This document shows, one piece after another, positions 63,549-64,000 of a DNA stretch of 64,000 nt (position 1 is the stretch's first letter; each line of letters begins with the position of its first letter). Both the position numbers and the translations under genes were made by a program. Origin of the DNA: Cyrtodaria siliqua (lineage: Eukaryota; Mollusca; Bivalvia; Adapedonta; Hiatellidae); NCBI GenBank assembly GCA_037043455.1, contig JAWPHD010008268.1, positions 53,323 to 117,322 of the forward strand, read 5' to 3'. The notes beneath the pieces are model-generated. The model had not been told where the DNA came from. It saw only the letters and a program-made list of their open reading frames with translations, and made no database searches.

Positions 63549-64000
63549 ATATATTTTGATAATTATTTCACCATTTTCAATGGAGAGATGTAAATCAAGA
63601 AAAGAAGCGTTAGTATCAGAACTTTTAGCTTTGTTAAGTTGAAGTTCTTTAGGGTATATATGATTAACCATAGTAAAAAAGAAAGGGTTGTCAATGTTTA
63701 ATATGTGATCAAGATACCGAGAGGTGTCATTAAAGGCCTCAATAATATCTTCCTGGGTATCTGGTGAAAGAATCAACATGAAATCTTTTTCATAGCAATA
63801 TAAAAACAAATCTGCGACAAGTGGTGCACAGTTCGTACCCATAGAGATACCAACAATTTGTCTATAGACGTTCGTTCCGTACCTGACGAAAATATTATCT
63901 AATAGGAAGGTGAGTGTTTCAAAAACTACTTGACAAGTCCACATAGTGTAATTGTCTATAAACTGCCGTTAGTAAAAAAGGCTTTAATGTTATTACAGGC
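63549..64000 (-). mobile_element. Penelope-like reverse transcriptase fragment
   Basis: The minus strand encodes MWTCQVVFETLTFLLDNIFV, then GISMGTNCAPLVADLFLYCY, TSRYLDHILNIDNPFFF, IYPKELQLNKAKSSDTNASF and LDLHLSIENGEIIIKIYD, where the LTR cuts it. The GxxMGTNCAPLxADLFL block is typical of Penelope-like elements. The catalytic YLDD appears as YLDH (GAT to CAT), so the copy is inactive. It continues past the right edge. Confidence 0.85.

Overview
The window is animal nuclear DNA: AT-rich, full of introns, tRNA-derived SINEs, foldback and TIR mini-transposons, non-LTR (LINE) and Penelope-like retroelement fragments, and long mini- and microsatellites. The repeat profile and the small secreted glycine-rich genes suggest a lophotrochozoan, most likely a bivalve mollusc; this is inference, with no species call.

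Three real genes can be supported, and all are split into short exons that long open frames do not reveal. (1) A nearly complete argininosuccinate synthase gene (ASS1-like) runs on the minus strand from about 23.07 kb to 0.75 kb. Thirteen coding exons encode about 400 residues with matching splice phases throughout; only the last dozen or so codons lie beyond the left edge. A second, 96% identical copy of its first coding exon sits 9 kb upstream (32.02-32.13 kb). (2, 3) Two paralogous plus-strand genes at 36.1-39.6 kb and 55.95-58.56 kb encode secreted Gly/Leu-rich proteins of 89 and 92 aa. They share a TATA promoter, a non-coding first exon and identical intron phases.

The most unusual feature is how tandem repeats sit on the ASS1 gene. 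Exon 6, with its own splice signals, is repeated eight times in an 85-bp array whose 14-nt spacers read GT...AG. The 3' edge and donor of exon 9 are repeated in an in-frame 30-bp array carrying six donor sites. The donor of exon 4 begins a 22-bp array of about 65 copies, each with a donor-like motif. The donor of exon 13 resembles the unit of a 30-bp array now separated from it by a SINE. A 10-bp array lies directly upstream of the start codon of exon 1. Four of the 13 exon ends in one housekeeping gene have therefore seeded tandem arrays at or across the 5' splice site.

Layout: 0-2.3 kb, ASS1 exon 13, array, SINEs and TTAA-type MITEs; 2.3-5.1 kb, exons 12-9; 5.2-7.2 kb, 28-bp satellite; 7.6-8.3 kb, exons 8-7; 8.4-9.4 kb, MITE with a nested LINE; 10.6-12.1 kb, exon 6 array and exon 5; 12.3-13.9 kb, nested MITE/SINE; 13.9-15.4 kb, 22-bp satellite; 15.4-16.4 kb, exons 4-2; 16.4-23 kb, large intron 1 with a LINE, foldbacks and minisatellites; 23-36 kb, upstream repeats and the duplicate exon 1; 36-39.6 kb, Gly/Leu gene 1; 40-55.8 kb, SINEs, a 1-kb GTGA array, a solo LTR and a LINE between direct repeats; 56-58.6 kb, Gly/Leu gene 2; 59-64 kb, a Penelope-like element split by a 2.3-kb solo LTR with a 5-bp target duplication. 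All calls rest on reading the sequence and on remembered protein families; no database search was run.
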